Assembly (NCBI GenBank): GCA_020850995.1
Contig: JADZDP010000024.1
Coordinates: forward strand, 1-64,000
Source: Deltaproteobacteria bacterium
Lineage (GTDB): Bacteria; Myxococcota; UBA727; VGSZ01
Direction of reading: 5' to 3'
DNA: 64,000 nt
Made by a program: the position numbers and the translations under genes. The notes beneath the pieces were generated by a model. The model was not told where the DNA came from. It searched no databases and saw nothing but the letters and a program-made list of their open reading frames with translations. Of the stretch, positions 17,268 through 25,450 are shown piece after piece. The first letter of the stretch is position 1. Each line of letters starts with the position of its first letter.

Positions 17268-18797
17268 GTGCTCTGTGCCCGCGTGCTTGGCTCGACGGTG
17301 GCGCTGGCGATGGCGAGCGCCTGTGTCACCGACGGCGCGCCCCCGCGCGGCGCCGACGCGCCACCAGAGCGCGCGCTCCCCGCCTGGCTCGGCGCCCCGG
17401 GCGACGTCGTGCGCGATCCGGCCCTCGAAGAGACCGCCGCGCTCTTGTGCGCCCGCGACACCGACGCCGTCATCGACGACGACGCGCGACACGCGGTGCG
17501 CCTGGCCGACGGGCAGGTGAGCGGCGTGGTGCAGCGCGCCGCCAACGCCGCGGCCGCGCGCACCGCCCTGGTGACGGCCGCGGGGCCCTTGCTGGCCACG
17601 CTGCGCGCCACCCACGCGGGCGTCGCCGAGGGCAGCACGCCCGAGGGCACGCCGTGCGCCGCCCTGGTATCGGTGCGCCGTCTGGTCGACGTGGGCGCGC
17701 TCGCCGCCGCGCTGCCGCCGGGGGGCGCCTTGACCTTGTCGCTGGCGGTCCCGGCGGACCGGCAGGCGACCCTCTACCTGCTGCGCCCCGATGGCTTCGT
17801 GGATCGCCGCGCGCTGCCCGCAGGCGCGGGCAGCACCTCCGTGACGCTCCCGTCGGTCGCTGGCGAGGGGCGCTACGTGGCCGAGCTCATCGTCGATCGC
17901 GCGGCAGGGCCCTCCGACCCCGAGGTGGCGCTCGTGTGGCCCTACGTGGTGGGCACGGTGCGCGAGGCGCCCTTCCCCGAGGTGTTGTTCCCCGACGAGG
18001 GCCACGACGACGTGGCGCTCACCCACCGCGCCGAGGCCTTGGTGCAGCGGCTGCGCAACGAGCAGCTCATCGGCTCGCTCAAGGTGTCGCCGCCGCTCGT
18101 CGAGGTGGCTGCCACGCGCGCGCAGGCGCTGGCGAGCCGTGGCCGGCTCGGGCACCGCTTGCCCGGCGGCGCCGACGCCGCGCAAGACCTGCGTGCCCGC
18201 TTCGCCGACGAGCCGCGCGCGCAGTTCTTGCGCCTGGCCGAGGTGCAGGCGCAGGCCTCTACGCTTGCCGACGCCTGGCACGCGCTGCTCGACAGCCCGG
18301 CGCACCGGCGCGAGCTCGTCGACACCGCGTTCACCCACTGTGGCGTGGCCGTGGCCCGTGGGGCCGACGCCGCCGGGCGCTCCACCATCACGGTGGTGGC
18401 GCTGCTGGCGCGCCGGCCGCCGGTGCGCGCCCCCGACGACGTGCGCGCGTCCATCCTCGAGGCCGCCAACGAGGCGCGCGGCAAGCGCGGCCTCGACGCG
18501 CTGGTCGAGAGCGCGCACTTGCACCGCGTGGCCACGCGGCTCGCGACGGCCATGAGCGATGCCGGGCGCGTCGACGAGAGCCTGCTCGGCGGCCCCGTGG
18601 GCCAGCTGGCGCTCGAGGCCGACGCCTCGCTCACGCGCGTGCGCCCGCTGCTGGCGCGCCTCGACGATCCGCTCTTGCTCGTGGACGGTGCGGTGCCCCC
18701 GCTCTTGCTCGAGCTCGACGTGGCGCAGCTCGGCGTGGGCCTGGCGCTGCACCCGCGCCAGGGCGTGTTCTACGTGGCGCTGCTGGCGGGGGAGTGA
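17268..18797 (+). CDS. CAP-domain (SCP/PR-1-like) lipoprotein
   Basis: A lipoprotein signal (MASAC near residue 19) precedes an N-terminal domain and a CAP domain at about residues 245-385. CAP features are [40 protein letters not shown], the later [20 protein letters not shown] and HCGVAVARG. The C-terminal ~120 residues resemble the start of a second, incomplete CAP-like unit. The function of bacterial CAP proteins is mostly unknown. The 3' end overlaps the convergent CoA-transferase gene by 28 bases. Confidence 0.82.
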   Translation: MLCARVLGSTVALAMASACVTDGAPPRGADAPPERALPAWLGAPGDVVRDPALEETAALLCARDTDAVIDDDARHAVRLADGQVSGVVQRAANAAAARTALVTAAGPLLATLRATHAGVAEGSTPEGTPCAALVSVRRLVDVGALAAALPPGGALTLSLAVPADRQATLYLLRPDGFVDRRALPAGAGSTSVTLPSVAGEGRYVAELIVDRAAGPSDPEVALVWPYVVGTVREAPFPEVLFPDEGHDDVALTHRAEALVQRLRNEQLIGSLKVSPPLVEVAATRAQALASRGRLGHRLPGGADAAQDLRARFADEPRAQFLRLAEVQAQASTLADAWHALLDSPAHRRELVDTAFTHCGVAVARGADAAGRSTITVVALLARRPPVRAPDDVRASILEAANEARGKRGLDALVESAHLHRVATRLATAMSDAGRVDESLLGGPVGQLALEADASLTRVRPLLARLDDPLLLVDGAVPPLLLELDVAQLGVGLALHPRQGVFYVALLAGE

Positions 18798-19429
18798 GGG
18801 CCCTCGAGGCGCGCGCCCGTGAGCCGCCTGGCCTCGTCGAGGGTGACGCCCTCGGCCAGCTCCACCACGCGGAAGCAGCCGGCGGCCCGGTCGACGTCGA
18901 ACACGCCGCGATCGGTGATGATCACGTCGACGCAGCCGAGGCCCGTCAGCGGCAGCGTGCAGTGGTCCACGAGCTTGGGTGCGCCGCTCTTGTCGCTGTG
19001 GGTCATCAAGCAGACGACGCGCCGCGCGCCGCTCACCAGGTCCATGGCGCCGCCCATGCCCGTGACCTTCTCGCCCGGCACCTGCCAGTTGGCCAGGTCA
19101 CCGTTCTTGGCCACCTCCATGGCGCCGAGCATGGCGACGTCGACGTGGCCACCACGGATCATGGCGAACGATAAGGCCGAGTCGAAGGTGCTGCCGCCGG
19201 GCACCACCGTCACGGTCTGCTTGCCCGCGTTGATGAGCTGCGGGTCCTCGTCGCCCTCGAAGGGGAAGGGGCCCATGCCCAAGAGACCGTTCTCCGAGTG
19301 GAGCATGACCGCTTTTTCGCCCAGGTAGTTCGCCACCAGCGTGGGGATGCCGATGCCGAGGTTGACGATGTCACCGTCGTGGACGAGGGCTGCGGCCTTC
19401 TGGGCGATTCGATCCCGGTCCCACACCAT
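18770..19429 (-). CDS. 3-oxoacid CoA-transferase subunit B (beta), without subunit A
   Basis: This is the beta subunit of a family-I CoA transferase (ScoB/AtoA type), which exchanges CoA between succinyl- or acetyl-CoA and 3-oxoacids. It contains LGIGIPTLVANYL, the catalytic-Glu motif SENGLLGMGP, GGHVDVAMLGAMEV, ANWQVPGEKVTGMGGAMDL and LTGLGCVDVIITD. The 219-residue length is normal for the separate subunit. The alpha subunit, normally adjacent, is absent here: the upstream gene, 17 bases away, encodes a LamG-type lipoprotein. Confidence 0.93.
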   Translation of the reverse strand: MVWDRDRIAQKAAALVHDGDIVNLGIGIPTLVANYLGEKAVMLHSENGLLGMGPFPFEGDEDPQLINAGKQTVTVVPGGSTFDSALSFAMIRGGHVDVAMLGAMEVAKNGDLANWQVPGEKVTGMGGAMDLVSGARRVVCLMTHSDKSGAPKLVDHCTLPLTGLGCVDVIITDRGVFDVDRAAGCFRVVELAEGVTLDEARRLTGARLEGPHSPASSAT

Positions 19430-19446
19430 GGGGCCGAGCGATAGCA

Positions 19447-21501
19447 CTACGGCCCAACGCGCACCACGACCACCGCCGCGGGGTCGTCGTCCATGGTGAC
19501 GGGCTCGAGCACGTGCGCCGCGGGCTCGCGCTCGCCCACGTACACGTCGAGCACCAGGCCCGCACCGCCCTCGATGGGCCCGAGCGCGTGGCGCCCGCAG
19601 GCGTCGCAGCGGACCACGCCCCGGCGCGACGCCACGGCCACCAGGATCCACGCGGCGGGCATGCTCTGCCCCGCGGCCGCCATCGCGAGCCGCGGGCCCT
19701 CGGCAACCACCGGCGCCATCGCCAGCTCGACGCCGGCATGGCCGCCCGCGGTGCCGCCAGGGAACGCCACCGTGCCGATAACGGCCTGCTCCGGCGCCTG
19801 GCCCTCGTGCGTCACGGACAGGGCAGCGCCGTCGAGCGCGCCCTCCCAGGAGAGCGCGGTCAAGGACAGGTCCGAGCCCACCGCCGACGGGGCCAAGCGC
19901 GCCATGGTGACGTCGTCGAAGCCGGCGCCGGACGCGGGCGCGCCGCGGGCGGCAACAAACGCGATCAGCACGCCGCGCGCCATGGCCGGCACCACGGGAA
20001 GCGGTGGCAGGGGCTCACCCTGCGAGCTCACTACCTCGCTGTCGACGACCAGGTCGGGTCGCAGGCCCTGCACGAAGGGCCGCCCGCTGCTGGTGGTGAG
20101 GTCGGCGACGGACGCGTGCTCGACCATGAACCAGGTGGTGGGCAGCGCGCTTTTCGCCATGCGCACCTCGTCGATGGCGCCCACCCATGGGAAATCACCA
20201 TCGATCGCGCTGCCGATGGACAGCACCTCGAGCCCGAACGACGACGGTGCCGGCCCGGTCGCGTCGAAGCCCACGCCGTCGACGATGAGCTCGCGCTCGG
20301 CGCCCTGCCAGCGCCACGCCACGTGGTGCCAAGCACCATCGCTCATGGCCGCCGGCGACACCGTCGAACAGCGCTGCGTGCTGTCCTCGCCGTCGCCGGT
20401 ACCGAGGTGGCCGCAGGCCTGCTCCCCGTAGTCCGCGTACAGCGCCACCGCCTCGGGGTCGAAGGCGCCCTCGGCCAGGTCGCTGCCCACGCTCACGGCT
20501 GCCTGGTAGTCGTCCTCGGTGTTGCCGTCGAGCAACATCCAGGCGGAGATGGCGCCACTCGTGGGCGCGTGCGCGAGCTCGGCGAACAGGCCCTCACCGC
20601 CGTCGAAGTGGGCAGCGCCGCCCACGGCGCCGGCGGTGGGCGTTGCCTGCCCTGCCAGATCGTTGGCGCCGTCATCGAGGGCGGCGTCGGCCACGGCGCC
20701 GGCATCGTTGTCGAGGTGCCAGACCCCGGTGAAGGCCGACCAGGGCGTCGCGGTCTCGGTGAGGGGCGCGGCGCCGGTGGTGGGCGCGTAGTAGAGCCAC
20801 ACCCGCGCGCTGGCCGGCAGCGCGAACCACATCCCCTCGCCATCGGCCTCGAAGGGCACGTCGGTGGCGACCCCGCCTTGCTCGGCGAGCACGCGGGGCG
20901 ACGCGGCCAGCGCGCCGGACGGCAGCCGATCGCCGGGGACGAACACGGGCGCCCCAGCGGGCACGGGCGCCCCGTACAAGGCGCCGGCGGCGTCGACGGT
21001 GATGAGCTCGCGCATGGTGCGCTGCAGATCGATCCAATCGGAGGGCACGAAGCGCACCCGCAGCGACACCGCCAGCTCCTCGTCGTCGAGGGAGAGCGAG
21101 AGCGGCAGCGTCAGCTCGCCGAGGTGCAGGCGCGCGCACTGCAGCCAGAGGGTCACGGGCCAGCTCGCGTCGAGGGCGATCTCCTCCACCTCGACGTCGC
21201 AGTCGTGAACGCCCACGGGATCGAGCGCGATGTTGGCGGCATCGAGCTCGAGCGGTAGCGCCACGCGCACGCCCTCGCCGGCGTCGACGCCGCGCACCAC
21301 CACCTGGACGTCGACGCTGGGGCCGCCGTCGCCCTCGCCCTCGCCTTCCCCGGCTGCCTGGTCGTCGCTCAGGCACGAGCCCCCAATGCACTGGGCAGAC
21401 CCGGCGCAGTCAGCGTGGCTGTGGCACACGGGCAGCGGGCGGCAGGCCTCGCCCGCGAGCGCGGCGGCCAGGACGAGCAAGGGCAAGACAGGGCGATTCA
21501 C
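19447..21501 (-). CDS. LamG/DUF2341-type secreted lipoprotein
   Basis: A signal peptide ends in GEACRPL, a likely lipidation site. A Cys-rich segment (CHSHADCAGSAQCIGGSCL) and an acidic GEGEGEG linker follow, typical of Myxococcota surface proteins. A DUF2341-like segment (WFALPASARVWLYYAP, near residue 230) precedes a concanavalin-like LamG domain (VWHLDNDAG to ~460, with WHHVAWRW and GSAIDGDFPWVGAIDEVRM). The C-terminal part is a further beta-rich domain. It may bind polysaccharide at the surface. Confidence 0.78.
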   Translation of the reverse strand: MNRPVLPLLVLAAALAGEACRPLPVCHSHADCAGSAQCIGGSCLSDDQAAGEGEGEGDGGPSVDVQVVVRGVDAGEGVRVALPLELDAANIALDPVGVHDCDVEVEEIALDASWPVTLWLQCARLHLGELTLPLSLSLDDEELAVSLRVRFVPSDWIDLQRTMRELITVDAAGALYGAPVPAGAPVFVPGDRLPSGALAASPRVLAEQGGVATDVPFEADGEGMWFALPASARVWLYYAPTTGAAPLTETATPWSAFTGVWHLDNDAGAVADAALDDGANDLAGQATPTAGAVGGAAHFDGGEGLFAELAHAPTSGAISAWMLLDGNTEDDYQAAVSVGSDLAEGAFDPEAVALYADYGEQACGHLGTGDGEDSTQRCSTVSPAAMSDGAWHHVAWRWQGAERELIVDGVGFDATGPAPSSFGLEVLSIGSAIDGDFPWVGAIDEVRMAKSALPTTWFMVEHASVADLTTSSGRPFVQGLRPDLVVDSEVVSSQGEPLPPLPVVPAMARGVLIAFVAARGAPASGAGFDDVTMARLAPSAVGSDLSLTALSWEGALDGAALSVTHEGQAPEQAVIGTVAFPGGTAGGHAGVELAMAPVVAEGPRLAMAAAGQSMPAAWILVAVASRRGVVRCDACGRHALGPIEGGAGLVLDVYVGEREPAAHVLEPVTMDDDPAAVVVVRVGP

Positions 21502-21580
21502 CGGTTTCGGCTCTCACAGGGTTATCGCGGGCCAAGGCTCGATCTCCCATACGACGGATATCCTGTAGGTTGAGGTGGCC

Positions 21581-22561
21581 ATGGCTTTCCAGCTCTCCCA
21601 TCCCCCCATCGAGGTCGTCATCGTCGGCGCGGGCCCCATCGGCGCCGGCGCCGCCGCCGCGGTGGCGCGCCGCCCGGGGCTCACCCTGGTGGCCGTCGTC
21701 GACACCGACCCCCAGAAGGTGGGCACCGAGCTGGCCGGCATGACCGTGCGCCGCGAGCTGCCCCCGCCATCGGACGAAGCGCGGGTGGCCGTCTTGACCA
21801 CATCCTCGTCGTTGGCGCGGCTCGAGCCCCTGGTGCTCGAGTGCCTGGCCCGCGGCATGGCCGTGGTGTCGACCTGCGAGGAGCTGGCCTGGCCATGGAG
21901 CAACCCCGCGGTTGCCCGCCGCATCGACGACGCCGCGCGCAACGCGGGCCGTGGCGTTCTGGGCACCGGCGTCAACCCCGGCTTCGTCATGGACGCGCTG
22001 CCGCTCTCGCTCACCGCGCCCTGCCTGCGCGTCGACGCGGTGCGGGTCGAGCGCGTGCAAGACGCGTCGACGCGGCGGCGGCCCTTCCAAGACAAGATCG
22101 GGGTGGGGCAGGACCCGGCCGCGGTGGGCGAGGCGCTGGCCGCGCGGCGCATCGGCCACGTGGGGCTTGCCGAGAGCGCGGCCATGGTGAGCGCACGCCT
22201 CGGCGTGGCCACCGAGGCCTTCGTCGAGGAGCGCCGCGTGGTGGTCGCCGAGCACGTGGTCGAGCGCGCCGGCCGCCGCGTCGAGGTGGGGCAAGCGCTC
22301 GGCGTGGAGCAGATCGGGCGCGCCACGCGCGGCGACCATGTCGTCGTCGAGCTTTTGTTCCGCGCCACCTTCGGTGCCGAGCGCTCGTGGGACCGCGTGC
22401 TCATCGAGGGCGAGCCGCGCCTCGACGTGCGCATCGAGGGTGGCATCCCTGGTGACGTCGCCACCTGCGCCATCGTGGCCAACGCCGTGCCGGTGGTGGC
22501 GCGCGCGCCGGGCGGGCTGCACACGATGGCCGACCTGCCGCTCGTCGTGGCGTCGGGCTGA
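21581..22561 (+). CDS. Dihydrodipicolinate-reductase-like / 2,4-diaminopentanoate dehydrogenase-like protein
   Basis: The N-terminal Rossmann motif is IVGAGPIGAGAAAAVARRPG, followed by LVAVVDTDPQKVG. The stretch GTGVNPGFVMDALPL is characteristic of the 2,4-diaminopentanoate dehydrogenase group, NAD(P)-dependent enzymes of ornithine fermentation related to dihydrodipicolinate reductase. No other ornithine-degradation gene is nearby, so the substrate remains open. ATG 21581 is chosen over GTG 21575. It ends 2 bases from the convergent FHA gene. Confidence 0.78.
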   Translation: MAFQLSHPPIEVVIVGAGPIGAGAAAAVARRPGLTLVAVVDTDPQKVGTELAGMTVRRELPPPSDEARVAVLTTSSSLARLEPLVLECLARGMAVVSTCEELAWPWSNPAVARRIDDAARNAGRGVLGTGVNPGFVMDALPLSLTAPCLRVDAVRVERVQDASTRRRPFQDKIGVGQDPAAVGEALAARRIGHVGLAESAAMVSARLGVATEAFVEERRVVVAEHVVERAGRRVEVGQALGVEQIGRATRGDHVVVELLFRATFGAERSWDRVLIEGEPRLDVRIEGGIPGDVATCAIVANAVPVVARAPGGLHTMADLPLVVASG

Positions 22562-22563
22562 GC

Positions 22564-23901
22564 TCAGGCCCGCGCCACGCTCCAGCTCCAAGCGCCGTCG
22601 TTGACGACGTCACCCTCGAGCAACAACGTGGCGCGCCGCACGCTCTCGCCACCCACGCGCGCGGGGGGCTCGACCACGGCGCGACCGCGCGCGTCGAAGC
22701 CCACCACCGCGCCCCCGTCGGTGGTGCCCGGCGGCGCGATGCGCGTGCGCTCACCCAGGAGCGCGATGGTGCGGAGCTGGGGCGAGAGCGCGGCCCACAG
22801 CATGATGCCGCCCTCCGCGGGCGCGGACTCCACCACCACGCCCCCCATGTCGATGACGGCCGTGGGCGGCAGCGCGGCCACGCCCGTGAGCGGCGCGCCG
22901 TTGACGCGCGTGCCCCCGCGGCTGTCGAGGTCGCGCACCCACAGGGCGCCGTCTTTGCGCTCGATCTGCAGGTGCGCGCGCGACAGCGTGGGGCTCTGCA
23001 AGACCAGCGCGGCCTCCTCGCCGCGACCCACCACCAGGGGCCAGCTGCCCACGATCAGGCGCTCGTGGTCGCGAGCGCGCAGGCGCAGGCGACGCGCCTT
23101 GCCGAGGCGCTCGACGAAGCGCGCGTGCATCTCGGTGTAGATGGGGTTCTCGGGCCAGAGCGTGTGCGCCTTCGCGAGCGCGTCGAAGGCCTGATCGCGC
23201 GCGCCCACCAGCCACAGGGCCTCGAAGCGCTCGAGCTCGAGGCGGGCCTGGTGGCGCGCGCCGCCCTCCTCCCAGTGGATCTGCGCGTGCGTCTCCTCGA
23301 GCTCGTCGACGGCGCCGGCCTTGAGGAACAGGTCGGCGGCCTGGTGACGACGACCGACGCGCAAGAACAGGTTGCCGGCGCGCTCCTCCTCGCCGGCGCC
23401 GATGAGGGCCTGAGCGCAGCGCTCGACGCGCGCCTCGAGCAGCGACAGGTCGATGCCCGCGCCCTCGGCCAGCGCCGACAGCTCGCGGTGATAGGCCAAG
23501 GCGAGCGCGCGCTGCTGCGGCGTACCCGGCGGGCACTCGACCAGCGCGCGCTCGAAGGCGTCGAGGCGCGCGGCGCCGCGCGGCACCGAGAGCACGTCGC
23601 GCGTGGGGTCGAACACCAGGTAGCTCGGCTCCGGCGTGGCCCTGCTCGGCTTGCTCTGGGCCGGCGCGCGGCGCCGCGTGAACAGCGCGCGCACCGCGGC
23701 AAACACGCCACCGCCGCTGCGCGGCGGCGGGTCCGGGGCGGGCTCGTCGAAGGGCACCTCGTCGTCGTCGCCCTCGAGATCGCGCTCGAGCTCGCCCGCC
23801 TCGGCGGCGGCCGTGCCCATGGGCGTCGACGGGCCGCGCCGCTTGCGCCGGCGCCAGATGCGCCGCCCAACGCTGCCGCGATCCTTCACGAGCCGACTCA
23901 T
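22564..23901 (-). CDS. FHA-domain protein with TPR-like region
   Basis: The N-terminus is basic and low-complexity. The middle (about residues 110-270) is helical and TPR-like (ALALAYHRELSALAE, GNLFLRVGRRHQAADLFLKAGAVDELEE). A forkhead-associated domain follows at ~285-360 with VVGRGEEAALVLQSPTLSRAH, the phosphothreonine-binding SRAH, and GTRVNG. It would read phosphothreonine marks, so the Ser/Thr kinases in this window are plausible partners, though this is inference. Confidence 0.85.
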   Translation of the reverse strand: MSRLVKDRGSVGRRIWRRRKRRGPSTPMGTAAAEAGELERDLEGDDDEVPFDEPAPDPPPRSGGGVFAAVRALFTRRRAPAQSKPSRATPEPSYLVFDPTRDVLSVPRGAARLDAFERALVECPPGTPQQRALALAYHRELSALAEGAGIDLSLLEARVERCAQALIGAGEEERAGNLFLRVGRRHQAADLFLKAGAVDELEETHAQIHWEEGGARHQARLELERFEALWLVGARDQAFDALAKAHTLWPENPIYTEMHARFVERLGKARRLRLRARDHERLIVGSWPLVVGRGEEAALVLQSPTLSRAHLQIERKDGALWVRDLDSRGGTRVNGAPLTGVAALPPTAVIDMGGVVVESAPAEGGIMLWAALSPQLRTIALLGERTRIAPPGTTDGGAVVGFDARGRAVVEPPARVGGESVRRATLLLEGDVVNDGAWSWSVARA

Positions 23902-23956
23902 GGCGCAAGGCTACGCCGTCCACGGGTACCGTGCTAAGCGCAGCGCGGGAGGTCTC

Positions 23957-24847
23957 ATGCGCACCACCATGTTCGCCGTGCTCGCCGCGGCGCTCGGCTC
24001 GCCCGCCTGCGTCTCGCTCGGCACCCACGAGGAGCTGATCCGCATCCAGAGCGACACCAAGGAGCGCCTCGCCAACGCCCAGCTCGACATCGCCATGCGC
24101 GACAAGGCGCTCGACGCCGCCAAGGGGCGCGAGACCGACCTGCAGAGCGCGCTGGCGGCCGAGCAGAAGAAGAGCGCCGAGCTCGACGCGCGCCGCCAGG
24201 TGCTCGAGGGTCAGCTCAAGAACGCCGAGGCCGCCCACCGCACCACCCAAGGCGAGCTCGCGCAGGTGCTCAAAGACAAGTCCGCGCTCAAGGGCTCCAT
24301 CGACGAGATGAAGCAGGCGCTCGACGATCTCGCGCGCCGGAAGGCCGAAGCCGATCGACGCATCGCAGAGTTCCGCTCGCTGTTGTCGCGCTTCCAGAAG
24401 CTCATCGATGCCGGCAAGCTCAAGGTCAAGATCGTCGACGGCCGCATGGTGGTGCAGCTCGCCAGCGACATCCTGTTCGCGTCGGGCTCGGCGGCGCTCT
24501 CCAAAGACGGCAAGGTGGCCATCGTGGAGGTCGCGGCCGTGCTCTCGTCCATCCCCGAGCGCGGCTTTCAGGTGGAGGGGCACACCGACAACGTGCCCAT
24601 CAAGACCGAGCAGTACCCGTCGAACTGGGAGCTGGCGAGCGCGCGCGCGCTCACCGTGGTGCGCGCCATGACCGACGGCGGCCTGGCCGCGACGCGCGTC
24701 AGCGCCGCCTCCTTCGCCGACACCAAGCCCGCCGCTGGCAACGACACGCCCGAGGGCAAGGCGCAGAACCGGCGCATCGAGATCGTGGTGGTGCCCGACT
24801 TGTCGTCGCTGCCCGGCTTCGAGGAGCTGCAGAAGGCGGGCGGGTAG
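23957..24847 (+). CDS. OmpA/MotB-domain lipoprotein
   Basis: The signal ends SPACVSL, indicating a lipoprotein. Residues ~25-140 form a long coiled coil. The C-terminal OmpA-like domain contains ILFASGSAALSKDGK, VEGHTDNVPI, NWELASARALTVV and NRRIEIVV, the peptidoglycan-binding motifs. It is likely an outer-membrane lipoprotein tethering the envelope to peptidoglycan. GGGAGG lies 4 bases before the ATG. The cupin gene follows after 8 bases. Confidence 0.92.
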   Translation: MRTTMFAVLAAALGSPACVSLGTHEELIRIQSDTKERLANAQLDIAMRDKALDAAKGRETDLQSALAAEQKKSAELDARRQVLEGQLKNAEAAHRTTQGELAQVLKDKSALKGSIDEMKQALDDLARRKAEADRRIAEFRSLLSRFQKLIDAGKLKVKIVDGRMVVQLASDILFASGSAALSKDGKVAIVEVAAVLSSIPERGFQVEGHTDNVPIKTEQYPSNWELASARALTVVRAMTDGGLAATRVSAASFADTKPAAGNDTPEGKAQNRRIEIVVVPDLSSLPGFEELQKAGG

Positions 24848-24855
24848 GCGCCGCG

Positions 24856-25224
24856 GTGGAGCGCACCGTCGATCCCTCGGGCATCACCGTGGTGCGCGGG
24901 CGCAGCGTGCGCCTCGACGCATTTCCCGCGGCGGGCGCGGACAAGAAGGTCAAGCTCACGGACGTCGTCACGGGCGCCGACCGCTCGCCCATGAGCGCGG
25001 GCTTCATGGCGTGGCGCCGCGAAGATTCGTTCTCGTGGACGCTCGACTACGACGAGGTGGACCTGGTGCTCGAGGGCACCCTCGAGATCGGCGTGGGCGA
25101 TCGCAAGCTGCGCGCCGCAGAGGGCGACGTGGTCTATCTCCCCAAAGGGAGCAGCATCGTGTTCGGCACGCCGCACCGCGTGCGATTGTTCTACGTGACC
25201 TACCCGGCCGCGTGGGCCAAGTAG
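24856..25224 (+). CDS. EutQ-like cupin
   Basis: This is a single-domain cupin with the pattern FSWTLDYDEVDLVLEGTLEIGVG ... GDVVYLPKGSSIVFGTPHRVRLFYVTYP, resembling EutQ, an acetate-kinase-like cupin of ethanolamine utilisation. The match runs over residues 55-118. No other eut gene is in the window, so only the fold is safe. The GTG start lies 8 bases after the OmpA-type gene. Confidence 0.82.
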   Translation: MERTVDPSGITVVRGRSVRLDAFPAAGADKKVKLTDVVTGADRSPMSAGFMAWRREDSFSWTLDYDEVDLVLEGTLEIGVGDRKLRAAEGDVVYLPKGSSIVFGTPHRVRLFYVTYPAAWAK

Positions 25225-25321
25225 CGCGAGGTCCTGCGCCGTCAGCGCAAGCTCCTGCCGCAAATGTGGGGTCTCGCGTCATCGACAGGCGGCCCCTTCG
25301 CACCGGCAGAAGTTGAAGAAG

Positions 25322-25408
25322 CTGGGGCTCGTTGTTTCGCCGCCTCGGTGGGATCGCTGCTCTCGCGAGAGCAGCGATCGTTGTCGAGGGAGCGACGACA
25401 AGCCCCAG
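25322..25408. repeat. Foldback with a 28-base perfect palindrome
   Basis: Bases 25352-25379 form a perfect 28-base palindrome (GATCGCTGCTCTCG and its complement, no loop). Outer arms at 25322-25351 and 25380-25408 are also complementary, starting CTGGGGCT/AGCCCCAG and continuing with about 20 of 25 positions matched. The whole 87-base unit folds back on itself. It lies in the 226-base gap between the convergent cupin and hppA genes and could be a bidirectional terminator, a REPIN/MITE-like insertion or a protein-binding site. There is no T-run. Confidence 0.75.
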
Positions 25409-25450
25409 ATGCTGAAGATCCGAAGCTCGCGTTCTCGGCCGACACCCAGC

